DNA from: an uncultured Treponema sp.
Lineage (GTDB): Bacteria > Spirochaetota > Spirochaetia > Treponematales > Treponemataceae
Direction of reading: 5' to 3'
DNA length: 5,608 nucleotides
NCBI GenBank assembly: GCA_947165795.1
Contig: CAMVBP010000132.1
Coordinates: 1-5,608 of the forward strand
The position numbers and the translations under genes were made by a program. The notes under the pieces were generated by a model that saw only the letters and a list, made by a program, of their open reading frames with translations, was not told where the DNA came from and ran no database searches. Below, one piece after another: positions 1 through 5,362 of the stretch; the stretch's first letter is position 1, and each line of letters starts with the position of its first letter.

Positions 1-69
1 CACTTTTTAAAATAAACTTTTGATTATATAAAAAGTTACATATGCTATTTAAAGTTTCAGGGGTTTTGT

Positions 70-948
70 ATGAGTGCCGTAATTATTGATGGAAAAGCAG
101 TTGCACAGAGTGTTCGCGAGGATGTCGCAAAAAATGTTGAAGCATTAAAAGCAAAGGGAATAGTTCCTTGTCTTGCAGTTATTTTGGTTGGAAATAATCC
201 GGCTTCTGTTTCTTATGTAACAGGAAAAAGAAAGGCTCTTGCCGAAGTTGGAATGAACGATAAAAGTATTGAACTTGAAGAAAATATCAGCGAAGCAGAA
301 CTTCTTGATTTGATTGCAAAGTTAAATAAAGACGATTCCGTTCACGGAATTTTAGTTCAGCTGCCGCTTCCTAAGCATATTAATGAAGATAAGGTAATTA
401 TGGCAATTTCTCCGGAAAAGGATGTTGACGGTTTTCATCCTGTAAACGTTGGAAATATGATGATTGGCCGCGACGGATTTTTACCTTGTACGCCTCATGG
501 AATTATAGTTCTGTTAAAAACTGCTGGAATTGATACAAACGGAAAAAATGCAGTTGTAATCGGCCGTTCAAATATTGTAGGAAAGCCGGTTTCCGTACTT
601 CTTTCAAGAAAAGACGTTAACTGTACTGTAACAATGTGCCATACAGGTACAAAAGACCTTGCTGCGCATACAAAAAATGCTGATATTATAGTAGTTGCAA
701 GCGGACGGCCTCATACATTAACAAGCGATATGGTAAAAGACGGTGCTGTAGTAATTGATGTAGGCGTAAACAGAATTCCTGACAGCACTAAAAAAAGCGG
801 ATTCCGTCTTATTGGCGACAGCGATTTTGATACATTAAAAGAAAAATGTTCATATATAACACCTGTTCCTGGCGGAGTTGGTCCAATGACAATTGCCATG
901 CTTATGCAGAATACATTGATTTCTGCACAGAAATTCTCGGAGCAGTAA
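70..948 (+). CDS. folD: Bifunctional methylene-tetrahydrofolate dehydrogenase / methenyl-tetrahydrofolate cyclohydrolase FolD
   Basis: FolD is a cytoplasmic enzyme that oxidises 5,10-methylene-THF to methenyl-THF with NADP and hydrolyses this to 10-formyl-THF, supplying one-carbon units for purine and formyl-Met-tRNA synthesis. The 292-residue product has the normal family length and the full motif set: Tyr49 and Lys53 in SYVTGK (catalytic lysine), QLPLP at 97-101, KDVDGFH at 117-123 with the active-site Asp120, the dinucleotide-binding GRSNIVGKP at 165-173, and PGGVGPMT at 267-274. The start is supported by AGGGG at 59-63, six bases upstream of ATG. It ends in tandem in-frame stops (TAATAA), the second overlapping the folE2 ATG, so the two genes are probably co-transcribed and translationally coupled. 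The 69 bases upstream are AT-rich. A weak promoter (TTGATT at 20-25, TATGCT at 41-46, 15-base spacer) can be drawn but is not convincing. Confidence 0.98.
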   Translation: MSAVIIDGKAVAQSVREDVAKNVEALKAKGIVPCLAVILVGNNPASVSYVTGKRKALAEVGMNDKSIELEENISEAELLDLIAKLNKDDSVHGILVQLPLPKHINEDKVIMAISPEKDVDGFHPVNVGNMMIGRDGFLPCTPHGIIVLLKTAGIDTNGKNAVVIGRSNIVGKPVSVLLSRKDVNCTVTMCHTGTKDLAAHTKNADIIVVASGRPHTLTSDMVKDGAVVIDVGVNRIPDSTKKSGFRLIGDSDFDTLKEKCSYITPVPGGVGPMTIAMLMQNTLISAQKFSEQ

Positions 949-950
949 TA

Positions 951-1775
951 ATGCGTGATATTCAAAACGAGATTGATGATCGTGAAGTTCCTTTGGAAAA
1001 AGTTGGCGTAAAAGGCGTAAAATATCCTGTAACAGTTCTGGATAAATCAAAGAAAATTCAGAATACGACAGCTGTTGTTGATTTATTTGTAAACCTTCCG
1101 CACAATTTTAAGGGAACTCATATGTCCCGTTTTATAGAAGTTTTTCATAAATATCATACCGATATTACAATGCAGCATTTTCTGGACATGCTCGAGGAAA
1201 TGCGCGAAAAACTGAATGCTCAAAGGGCTTTTGGCAAGATAGTTTTTCCTTACTATATAGAAAAAAAAGCTCCGGTTTCGGAATCCTGCGGAATAATGGA
1301 GTATGAATGTTCGTATGAAGGCGAAGTAATCTGCGAAGATTCTGATAATAATTCAAAAAGAAAAGTTCATTCAGCAGCAGATAATTCAAATAAGCGGAAC
1401 TTTTATGTTTCAATAAAGGTTCCTGTTACAACACTTTGTCCCTGCAGTAAAGCAATAAGCGAATACGGTGCTCATAATCAGCGCGGGCTTGTCAGTGTAA
1501 GGCTTTTATATTCAAATTTCTTCTGGATTGAAGATGTAATTGCAATGATAGAAAAATGCAGCTCGTCGCCTTTGTATACGCTTTTAAAAAGAAAAGATGA
1601 AAAGTTTGTAACTGAACATGCATATGAAAATCCCAGATTTGTTGAAGATATCGTTAGGGAAGTGTACCTCGGATTAAAATCAATGGGATTTACAGAATTT
1701 ACTGTAGAAGCAGAAAATGACGAAAGCATCCATAATCATAATGCATACGCATGTGCTTCTTATAACGAAAAATAA
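951..1775 (+). CDS. folE2: GTP cyclohydrolase I type IB (FolE2)
   Basis: FolE2 converts GTP to 7,8-dihydroneopterin triphosphate, the first step of de novo folate synthesis and also of the queuosine/preQ0 branch. It is the metal-flexible alternative to zinc-dependent FolE. I chose the ATG at 951 (274 residues) over an in-frame ATG at 846 inside folD, because family members begin with a DIQNE-type motif, seen here at residues 3-7, and because GGAG at 939-942 lies eight bases upstream. Diagnostic motifs are VGVKGVKYPV (18-27), LPHNFKGTHMSRF (49-61), LCPCSKAIS (162-170, the conserved active-site cysteine), GAHNQRG (173-179) and ESIHNHNAYA (258-267, metal/substrate histidines). Residues about 124-149 form a polar Asn/Ser/Lys-rich stretch that looks like an insertion just before the catalytic strand. 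Pairing with folD suggests a folate/one-carbon operon, but no other folate or queuosine gene is in view to decide which pathway it serves. Confidence 0.97.
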   Translation: MRDIQNEIDDREVPLEKVGVKGVKYPVTVLDKSKKIQNTTAVVDLFVNLPHNFKGTHMSRFIEVFHKYHTDITMQHFLDMLEEMREKLNAQRAFGKIVFPYYIEKKAPVSESCGIMEYECSYEGEVICEDSDNNSKRKVHSAADNSNKRNFYVSIKVPVTTLCPCSKAISEYGAHNQRGLVSVRLLYSNFFWIEDVIAMIEKCSSSPLYTLLKRKDEKFVTEHAYENPRFVEDIVREVYLGLKSMGFTEFTVEAENDESIHNHNAYACASYNEK

Positions 1776-1787
1776 ATAAAAAAAACC

Positions 1788-1880
1788 TTTTTTAAATAGC
1801 TCTTATATTTTTAAATAAGTATTATTAAATCATTTTTAAATAAATATATTTAAATTATTATTAAATACATTTTTTAAGCG
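1788..1880. repeat. AT-rich imperfect direct repeats downstream of folE2
   Basis: The decamer TTTTTAAATA occurs at 1789-1798, 1808-1817 and 1833-1842. A longer unit, TATTATTAAAT followed by CATTTTTAAATA or a close variant, starts at 1820 and again at 1856, a period of 36 bases. The block is nearly pure A/T. Directly before it, A8-CC-T6 (1779-1796) could act as a weak bidirectional stop signal, but there is no GC stem and so no classical terminator for folD-folE2. The repeats may be simple low-complexity drift; the 36-base recurrence is the only argument against that. The block would lie inside any transcript made from the leftward promoter at 1937-1965. Confidence 0.45.
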
Positions 1881-1936
1881 ATTGAATTAAGTTTTTTAAC
1901 TAAAAAATCCTTGTTCAACCATCTTTATTTAAGATA

Positions 1937-1994
1937 ATAATAAGGCGAAAAGATTTATCTGTCAAGAAAAAAGTGAAAAAAAATATGAAAAAAA
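1937..1994 (-). promoter_or_regulatory. Strong-looking leftward sigma70-type promoter with phased A-tracts and no obvious gene
   Basis: Read on the minus strand, there is a perfect TTGACA (plus-strand 1960-1965), exactly 17 bases of spacer, then TATTAT (1937-1942), five of six matches to the -10 consensus. Immediately upstream of the -35, A-tracts lie at 1967-1972, 1976-1983 and 1988-1994, with centres about 10 and 11.5 bases apart. This is close to the helical repeat, as in curved or UP-element DNA. Transcription would start near 1930 and run left toward the 3' end of folE2, which is on the opposite strand. No gene in that direction would be read in sense. A possible product is a short RNA of about 150 bases ending in the T-rich stretch near 1777-1785. 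That product is inference; the promoter elements are directly visible. Confidence 0.5.
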
Positions 1995-2021
1995 GTGCAA
2001 TTTTTTAATAAAACTCTAATT

Positions 2022-2084
2022 TTTAGACATTTTTGGGGGAATTCAGGCCGGAAAATAGAATTCCAGCCGTGAATTCTGTCTAAA
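2022..2084. repeat. 63-base imperfect palindrome bounded by TTTAGACA / TGTCTAAA
   Basis: The ends TTTAGACA (2022-2029) and TGTCTAAA (2077-2084) are exact inverted repeats. Inside, GAATTCAGGC (2039-2048) pairs with GCC-g-TGAATTC (2066-2076, one bulged G). Further in, GGAA (2050-2053) pairs with TTCC (2061-2064) around a seven-base loop. The left arm carries an extra TTTTTGGGG between the outer and inner stems. The whole would fold as a long hairpin or cruciform. It lies between convergent genes, so it could help stop transcription or protect 3' ends. Neither side has a clean U-tract, so I do not call it an intrinsic terminator. It could also be a small dispersed palindromic repeat. Confidence 0.55.
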
Positions 2085-2108
2085 GCAGTTTTTGCAAAGC
2101 AAAAATGC
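2085..2108. terminator. Compact hairpin between convergent genes, possible terminator or processing site
   Basis: GCAgTTTTTGC (2085-2095, lower-case g bulged) pairs with GCAAAAATGC (2099-2108) around an AAA loop. It lies 38 bases past the stop of the leftward YgcG-type gene, a sensible place for an operon terminator. The T-run is part of the stem rather than after it, and in the leftward direction the stem is followed only by TTTAGACAG, so termination efficiency is doubtful. It abuts the longer palindrome at 2022-2084, so the two may work as a tandem structure. Confidence 0.35.
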
Positions 2109-2145
2109 GTTAATTAAACAAAGTTATTTACTACAATGTTTTTTT

Positions 2146-2934
2146 TTACCAGTGACCGGAAGCTCCGCCGCCGCTAAAATGTCCGCCGCCGCCATGAAAA
2201 CTGCTGTGAAAACTGCTTCCACCGCTGCTAAAACCTCTTGAAGAGCCGCCGCTCCAGCCGGTATATCTTTTATAGTGATTGTTCGCAACGTTTGCGAAAA
2301 ACAGCCATTTCCAGATTCCGCATTTTGAGCTTACAACAACACTGAAGAAAACAATCCAGAAAATTATGGCAAGTATGGAACCAATATCAACATCTTCTTC
2401 GCGTCCGTTCTGTACGCTTGAGCTTACAATTTCCATATTTCCGGAAGCAACGCCGCCCATATTCTTTACGCCTTCCAAAATTCCTTCAGAATAGTCTCCT
2501 TCGCGGAATGAAGGAATAATAACGTTTCTTAGAATAAGGCCGCATTTTGCATCTGTAAGTTCACCCTCCAGGCCGTCGCCAACTTCAATTCTTATGTCGT
2601 GTTCCTGCATTGCGGCAATTAAAATTGCACCGTTATCATTGGCTTCTGAACCTATTTTCCATGAATCTGCAACTTTAATTCCAAAGCTTGCAATGTCATC
2701 TCCTTCAAGACTTTGAACTGTAAGTACGGCAATTTGAATGCCAGTCTGTTCTTCCAGAGCAGTAAGATATTCATTTATTTCTGCTTCTGTTTTATCGTTT
2801 ATTACGCCCGCATAGTCATTTACCCGGCTTTTTAATTCCGGAACTTTTGCCGCAGACAGCGGAATGGCACAGAACGCTAATAAAATCAGGAGAAAACGAA
2901 TTCGTCTGTTTAGAAATTTTATTTTTAATTCCAT
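2146..2934 (-). CDS. YgcG-type TPM-domain protein with signal peptide, membrane anchor and Gly/Ser/His-rich tail
   Basis: The 262-residue product starts with a basic stretch (KIKFLNRRIR) and a hydrophobic core (about 14-26) ending in PLSAA, a plausible signal peptidase I site near residue 29. Residues about 34-163 match the TPM domain (TLP18.3/Psb32/MOLO-1 family, formerly DUF477): VNDYAGVI at 38-45, NGAILIAA at 101-108, RIEVGDGLEG at 115-124, and a conserved FREGDYSEGI segment at 143-152. A transmembrane helix at about 185-203 follows. The tail (224-262) is rich in Gly, Ser and His and ends GGGASGHW, the usual ending of YgcG proteins. The TPM domain therefore probably faces the periplasm. 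The start is supported by GGAGG seven bases upstream, and it overlaps the preceding gene by 10 bases, indicating coupled translation. TPM domains are linked to photosystem II repair in plants; the bacterial role is uncertain. Confidence 0.88.
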   Translation of the reverse strand: MELKIKFLNRRIRFLLILLAFCAIPLSAAKVPELKSRVNDYAGVINDKTEAEINEYLTALEEQTGIQIAVLTVQSLEGDDIASFGIKVADSWKIGSEANDNGAILIAAMQEHDIRIEVGDGLEGELTDAKCGLILRNVIIPSFREGDYSEGILEGVKNMGGVASGNMEIVSSSVQNGREEDVDIGSILAIIFWIVFFSVVVSSKCGIWKWLFFANVANNHYKRYTGWSGGSSRGFSSGGSSFHSSFHGGGGHFSGGGASGHW

Positions 2935-3632
2935 TGATTTGCCTCCAGAATTACAAGTCCGTCAGAAAGTTCATTCGGATTTTCTTTGTGAGCCGGGAAA
3001 TTTTCTGCAAGTAATTCTCCGCAGCGCTGAATTGCAGTTATAAAAGCAGTTTTTGCATCTTTTTTTCCAAGCGTTTCGGCAAATTCATCAGTAATTAAGT
3101 TCCAAATGTCCTGCGAAATTTTATCAGAAATTCCTTTATCGGCAATAATTCTAACCTGACGCTCCATATAGGAAACAAAAATTAAAATGCCGGTATGTTC
3201 ATTTGTGCAGTACACATTTGACTGAGAAAAATGCTGGAATGCTCTTGCGGTTACGCAGGATTTTTTTACTGTATCCGGAATAATAAAACGGTCAATAAAA
3301 GGAATATTTGTAATATAGAATGCAATGATTATTAGAGAAAAACTTGTAAGAATAAAAAATACCGGTAAAATCCACGAAGGTTCATTCTTCCAGTAAAGGA
3401 TGGAATAAAGATCCTTTATTTTATTTGAAAACGGCAGAAAAGCAAAAATTGCTATTGCAGCAAAAATATTGGAAAAAAGAAGCTCCCAGAAAGAGTAGTG
3501 TGAACTTTCTGCAGTAACAGCAAGTGTAATTTCTCCTGTGGTCTTTTTTTCTGCTTCTTCTACAGCTTTCTTTATGTCTTCAAAATCCTGTTCCGAAAGC
3601 CTAAGCTTTTTTACAAGCGTTTTTGTATTCAT
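2925..3632 (-). CDS. Membrane TPM-domain protein (COG3762-like), TPM fold split by a transmembrane hairpin
   Basis: This is a 235-residue protein without a signal peptide. Residues about 12-42 (LSEQDF, then EEAEKKTTGEITLAV) resemble the first helix and strand of a TPM domain. Two hydrophobic segments follow (about 50-68 and 87-108). The rest of the domain then resumes, with RAFQHF (130-135), TGILIFVSYMERQVRIIADKGI beginning at 147, and a helical C-terminal half to about 212. I read this as a TPM fold interrupted by a membrane hairpin, which would keep both halves on the same membrane side; this is inference. The ATG has GAGG eight bases upstream, and that GAGG overlaps the lemA stop codon. 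The gene sits between lemA and the YgcG-type gene, so it is probably a component of the same envelope module. Function is unknown; assignment rests on remembered family features. Confidence 0.82.
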   Translation of the reverse strand: MNTKTLVKKLRLSEQDFEDIKKAVEEAEKKTTGEITLAVTAESSHYSFWELLFSNIFAAIAIFAFLPFSNKIKDLYSILYWKNEPSWILPVFFILTSFSLIIIAFYITNIPFIDRFIIPDTVKKSCVTARAFQHFSQSNVYCTNEHTGILIFVSYMERQVRIIADKGISDKISQDIWNLITDEFAETLGKKDAKTAFITAIQRCGELLAENFPAHKENPNELSDGLVILEANQWN

Positions 3633-3643
3633 ATCAATTTCCT

Positions 3644-4249
3644 CTAAAATTCAACTTTTGGCGCGCTTTGAGCCTCTGAACTTGCTGCAAAGTACTGCTT
3701 CTTTTCTGCACCGCAAAGATTTGCAATTATATTTGTAGGAAAACTTCGGATTTTTGAGTTATAACCTTGTGCGGCAGTATTGTATCGCTGGCGTGCAACA
3801 GTAATTCTGTTTTCTGTTCCTTCCAGCTGATCCTGCAAAGCCAGAAAATTCTGATCTGCCTGCAGCTGAGGATACTGTTCTGTTACCATAAGAAGTCTCT
3901 GCAAGCTTGTACCAAGATTATCCTGAACCTGCTGATAGCGTGCAAATGCATCTGGATCGCTGAGAATATCATCACTGATATTAATTTGTCCGCCGGCCTT
4001 AGAACGAGCTTCTGAAACCTGAGTAAAAACTTCACTTTCGTGAGCCGCATAACCTTTTACAGTAGAAACAAGGTTAGGAATTAAATCTAAACGTCTCTGA
4101 TATTGATTCTGAACTTCAGCCCATGCAGCATCTACAGATTCTTCACTGTAAATAATTCCGTTGTAAGTATTTTTGTAGCAGGAATAAAGTCCGAACACAC
4201 AAAATAAAACAATAAGAACAGGAATAACCCATTTAGGAAATTTCTTCAT
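3644..4249 (-). CDS. lemA: LemA family protein
   Basis: LemA proteins are membrane-tethered, mostly helical envelope proteins of unclear function. I chose the internal ATG at 4249 (201 residues, the usual LemA size) rather than the ATG at 4330, because GAGG lies eight bases upstream and the protein then starts with the typical basic MKKFPKW plus hydrophobic segment (about 8-22). The longer reading adds 27 atypical residues. Family motifs are AAWAEVQNQYQRRLDLIPNL (41-60), VSTVKGYAAHE (61-71), YPQLQADQNFLALQDQLEGT (126-145), RYNTAAQGYN (155-164) and the C-terminal YFAASSEAQSAPKVEF (186-201). Residues 21-24 read LYSC, a borderline lipobox by relaxed spirochaetal rules, so it could be a lipoprotein with Cys24 acylated instead of keeping a simple N-terminal anchor. 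It leads a three-gene operon with two TPM-domain proteins, a recurrent association. Confidence 0.95.
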   Translation of the reverse strand: MKKFPKWVIPVLIVLFCVFGLYSCYKNTYNGIIYSEESVDAAWAEVQNQYQRRLDLIPNLVSTVKGYAAHESEVFTQVSEARSKAGGQINISDDILSDPDAFARYQQVQDNLGTSLQRLLMVTEQYPQLQADQNFLALQDQLEGTENRITVARQRYNTAAQGYNSKIRSFPTNIIANLCGAEKKQYFAASSEAQSAPKVEF

Positions 4250-4279
4250 AATAATGTCCTCAATAAAAATACAAAATAA

Positions 4280-4294
4280 GAGATTTAGAATCTC
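4280..4294 (-). other. Perfect small hairpin in the lemA leader
   Basis: GAGATT-TAG-AATCTC is a six-base-pair stem with a three-base loop. It lies 30 bases upstream of the lemA start codon and downstream of the candidate promoter, so it would be in the leader RNA. It might be an operator half-site pair or an mRNA 5' structure. Chance occurrence in AT-rich DNA cannot be ruled out. Confidence 0.35.
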
Positions 4295-4303
4295 ATAAAT
4301 AAA

Positions 4304-4330
4304 TTTATAAAGTAAAATTATTATAGTCAA
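4304..4330 (-). promoter_or_regulatory. Candidate promoter of the lemA operon
   Basis: On the minus strand TTGACT (plus 4325-4330) is followed after 15 bases by TATAAA (plus 4304-4309). Each hexamer matches five of six consensus positions, but the spacer is shorter than the ideal 17. An alternative is the perfect TATAAT at plus 4320-4325, which overlaps the TTGACT and has no good -35. Either one would drive lemA and the two TPM genes. The left end of the MITE-like element is only 30 bases upstream of the -35. Confidence 0.4.
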
Positions 4331-4359
4331 TAAAAATATTACAAATGCATTTATAAAAT

Positions 4360-4588
4360 AAATTGTGTGCGGAAATCAGTTATGTAAAAATATGTATTAA
4401 AAAAATAGCGGGAGGGAGAGGTTCGCCTTTCAAAAACACTCTATTTTGCTGCCGCGCGAGCGGCAACGTATATAGTTCCACCGCAAAATAGCGTGTAGCA
4501 CGCTAGCGTGCGGTTTTGAAAGGCGGTTCTCGCCCGGTAGCTATTTTTTTATTTATAAATGTGTAAAACTGATTTCCGCACACAATTT
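4360..4588. mobile_element. MITE-like palindromic element, 229 bp, 22-bp perfect terminal inverted repeats
   Basis: Bases 4360-4381 and 4567-4588 are exact inverted repeats; the left end begins AAATTGTGTGCGG. Nested inverted repeats follow. TAAAAAAATAGC on the left arm (with one extra base step) faces GCTATTTTTTTAT on the right. CGCCTTTCAAAA (4424-4435) pairs with TTTTGAAAGGCG (4514-4525). ACACtCTATTTTGC (4436-4449) pairs with GCAAAATAGCGTGT (4483-4496, one mismatch). At the tip TGCCGC-gcga-GCGGCA (4449-4464) forms a tetraloop hairpin, and CACGCTAGCGTG (4499-4510) is a perfect palindrome on a side arm. There is no ORF of note. AATT occurs at both edges and may be a four-base target duplication, but it is self-complementary and so could be part of the inverted repeat. 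The GC-rich core contrasts with AT-rich flanks. It sits between two divergent promoters. A non-autonomous transposon is the best reading; a large dispersed BIME/REP-type repeat is the alternative. Confidence 0.7.
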
Positions 4589-4598
4589 GAATTTCTAC

Positions 4599-4627
4599 TT
4601 GTTTATATTAATTTTTCATAATAAAAT
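4599..4627 (+). promoter_or_regulatory. Candidate adk promoter
   Basis: TTGTTT (4599-4604), a 17-base AT-rich spacer and TAAAAT (4622-4627, five of six matches) give a plausible sigma70-type promoter starting transcription about 25 bases before the adk ATG. The -35 is only 11 bases beyond the right end of the MITE-like element, so the element may have supplied or replaced upstream promoter DNA. Confidence 0.4.
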
Positions 4628-4658
4628 ATAAGAATATATTTATTGAACGAGGTTAAAA

Positions 4659-5285
4659 ATGAATAATTTTGTATTTTTAGGACCACCAGGAGCAGGAAAA
4701 GGTTCCCTTGCAGTAAAAGTTGCTGCAGATTATCAGATTCCGCACATTTCAACAGGAGATATTTTCCGTGCAAATATAAAGGCACAGACACCTCTTGGAG
4801 TAAAAGTTAAGGCAATTATTGATTCCGGTTCTTTGGTAAGCGATGAACTTACATTCGAACTTGTAAAAGACCGCCTTGCTCAGGATGACTGCAAGAACGG
4901 ATACATTCTTGACGGATTCCCACGTACAATTCCTCAGGCAGAAATGCTCGACGGACTTGTTGCAGACCTTAAGGTTGTAAACTTCCAGATTGCAGATGAA
5001 ATCGTAATCGGACGTCTTTCTACACGCCGCGTTTGCAAGGCTTGTGGTGCTAACTACAACATCAAAACACTTCCACCAAAAGTAGAAGGTGTTTGCGATA
5101 AGTGTGGCGGAGAACTCTATCAGCGCGATGACGACAAACAGGAATCTATCCTTCACCGTATGGACGTTTACCGCGAACAGACAGAACCTCTCATCAACTA
5201 CTACAAGAACAATGGCAAGATTACAGACCTTGACGCTTCTATCGAAACAGATATTCTTCTTGTTGAATTCAAGAAAAGTTTCTAA
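4659..5285 (+). CDS. adk: Adenylate kinase (zinc-type LID)
   Basis: Adenylate kinase catalyses ATP + AMP <-> 2 ADP in the cytoplasm and is essential for energy balance. The 208-residue product is a normal bacterial long form. Visible motifs are the P-loop GPPGAGKGS (8-16), with Ser where most homologues have Thr, STGDIFR (31-37) in the AMP-binding region, DGFPRT (85-90), and RRVCKACG (123-130) opening the LID. Cys126, Cys129, Cys146 and Cys149 form a CxxC...CxxC structural metal site, followed by YQRDDD (154-159) and HRMDVYREQTEPL (166-178). The ATG has GAGG at 4649-4652, six bases upstream. From about residue 70 on, codons shift to AAC, TAC, GAC and TTC over AAT, TAT, GAT and TTT, unlike folD and folE2; I infer selection for high expression. 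It appears to be transcribed alone, followed by terminator-like hairpins. Confidence 0.98.
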   Translation: MNNFVFLGPPGAGKGSLAVKVAADYQIPHISTGDIFRANIKAQTPLGVKVKAIIDSGSLVSDELTFELVKDRLAQDDCKNGYILDGFPRTIPQAEMLDGLVADLKVVNFQIADEIVIGRLSTRRVCKACGANYNIKTLPPKVEGVCDKCGGELYQRDDDKQESILHRMDVYREQTEPLINYYKNNGKITDLDASIETDILLVEFKKSF

Positions 5286-5292
5286 TGTGTAA

Positions 5293-5306
5293 GGCCGCTG
5301 GCGGCC
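5293..5306. other. GC hairpin just after adk
   Basis: GGCCGC-TG-GCGGCC is a perfect inverted repeat starting eight bases past the adk stop codon. It is nested inside a wider inverted repeat, TGTAAGGC (5288-5295) with GCCTTACA (5353-5360), which also encloses the next hairpin. No T-run follows it directly, so it probably acts, if at all, as mRNA 3' structure together with the downstream stem. Confidence 0.45.
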
Positions 5307-5319
5307 GGTGTTCGATAGC

Positions 5320-5357
5320 AAGGCGTTAAAAAAAATGCGAAAGCATTTTTTAGCCTT
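5320..5357 (+). terminator. Likely adk terminator, A-tract / T-tract hairpin
   Basis: AAGGC (5320-5324) pairs with GCCTT (5353-5357). The inner stem AAAAAATGC (5330-5338) pairs with GCATTTTTT (5343-5351) around a GAAA tetraloop. A short TGC/GCA stem flanked by an A-run and a six-base T-run is a common bidirectional intrinsic terminator form. The GC stem is weak, which lowers confidence. The position, 35 bases after adk, fits. Confidence 0.6.
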
Positions 5358-5362
5358 ACAAT

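Noticed and set aside
1..69. Riboswitch (THF type) or clear promoter before folD
   Set aside because: The stretch is short, AT-rich and without conserved riboswitch cores; the only promoter candidate has weak hexamers and a short spacer.
846..950. 35-residue N-terminal extension of FolE2 inside folD
   Set aside because: The extra residues are folD sequence in another frame; the family start motif and the GGAG site point to the ATG at 951.
1779..1796. A8-CC-T6 as intrinsic terminator of folD-folE2
   Set aside because: An A/T-only stem with a two-base loop cannot form a stable hairpin; at most it is a weak pause site.
1985..2008. Seven-codon ORF MKKSAIF in the spacer, resembling the start of a signal peptide
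   Set aside because: It stops at once, lacks a Shine-Dalgarno sequence and sits in an A-rich tract that makes such peptides likely by chance.
4250..4330. 27-residue N-terminal extension of LemA
   Set aside because: It has no ribosome binding site, overlaps the likely promoter, and makes the protein longer than usual; MKKFPKW with GAGG upstream is the normal start.
4749..5321. 190-codon open frame on the minus strand opposite adk
   Set aside because: It is entirely antisense to a clear adenylate kinase, has no recognisable motif, and its length is explained by the codon bias of adk.
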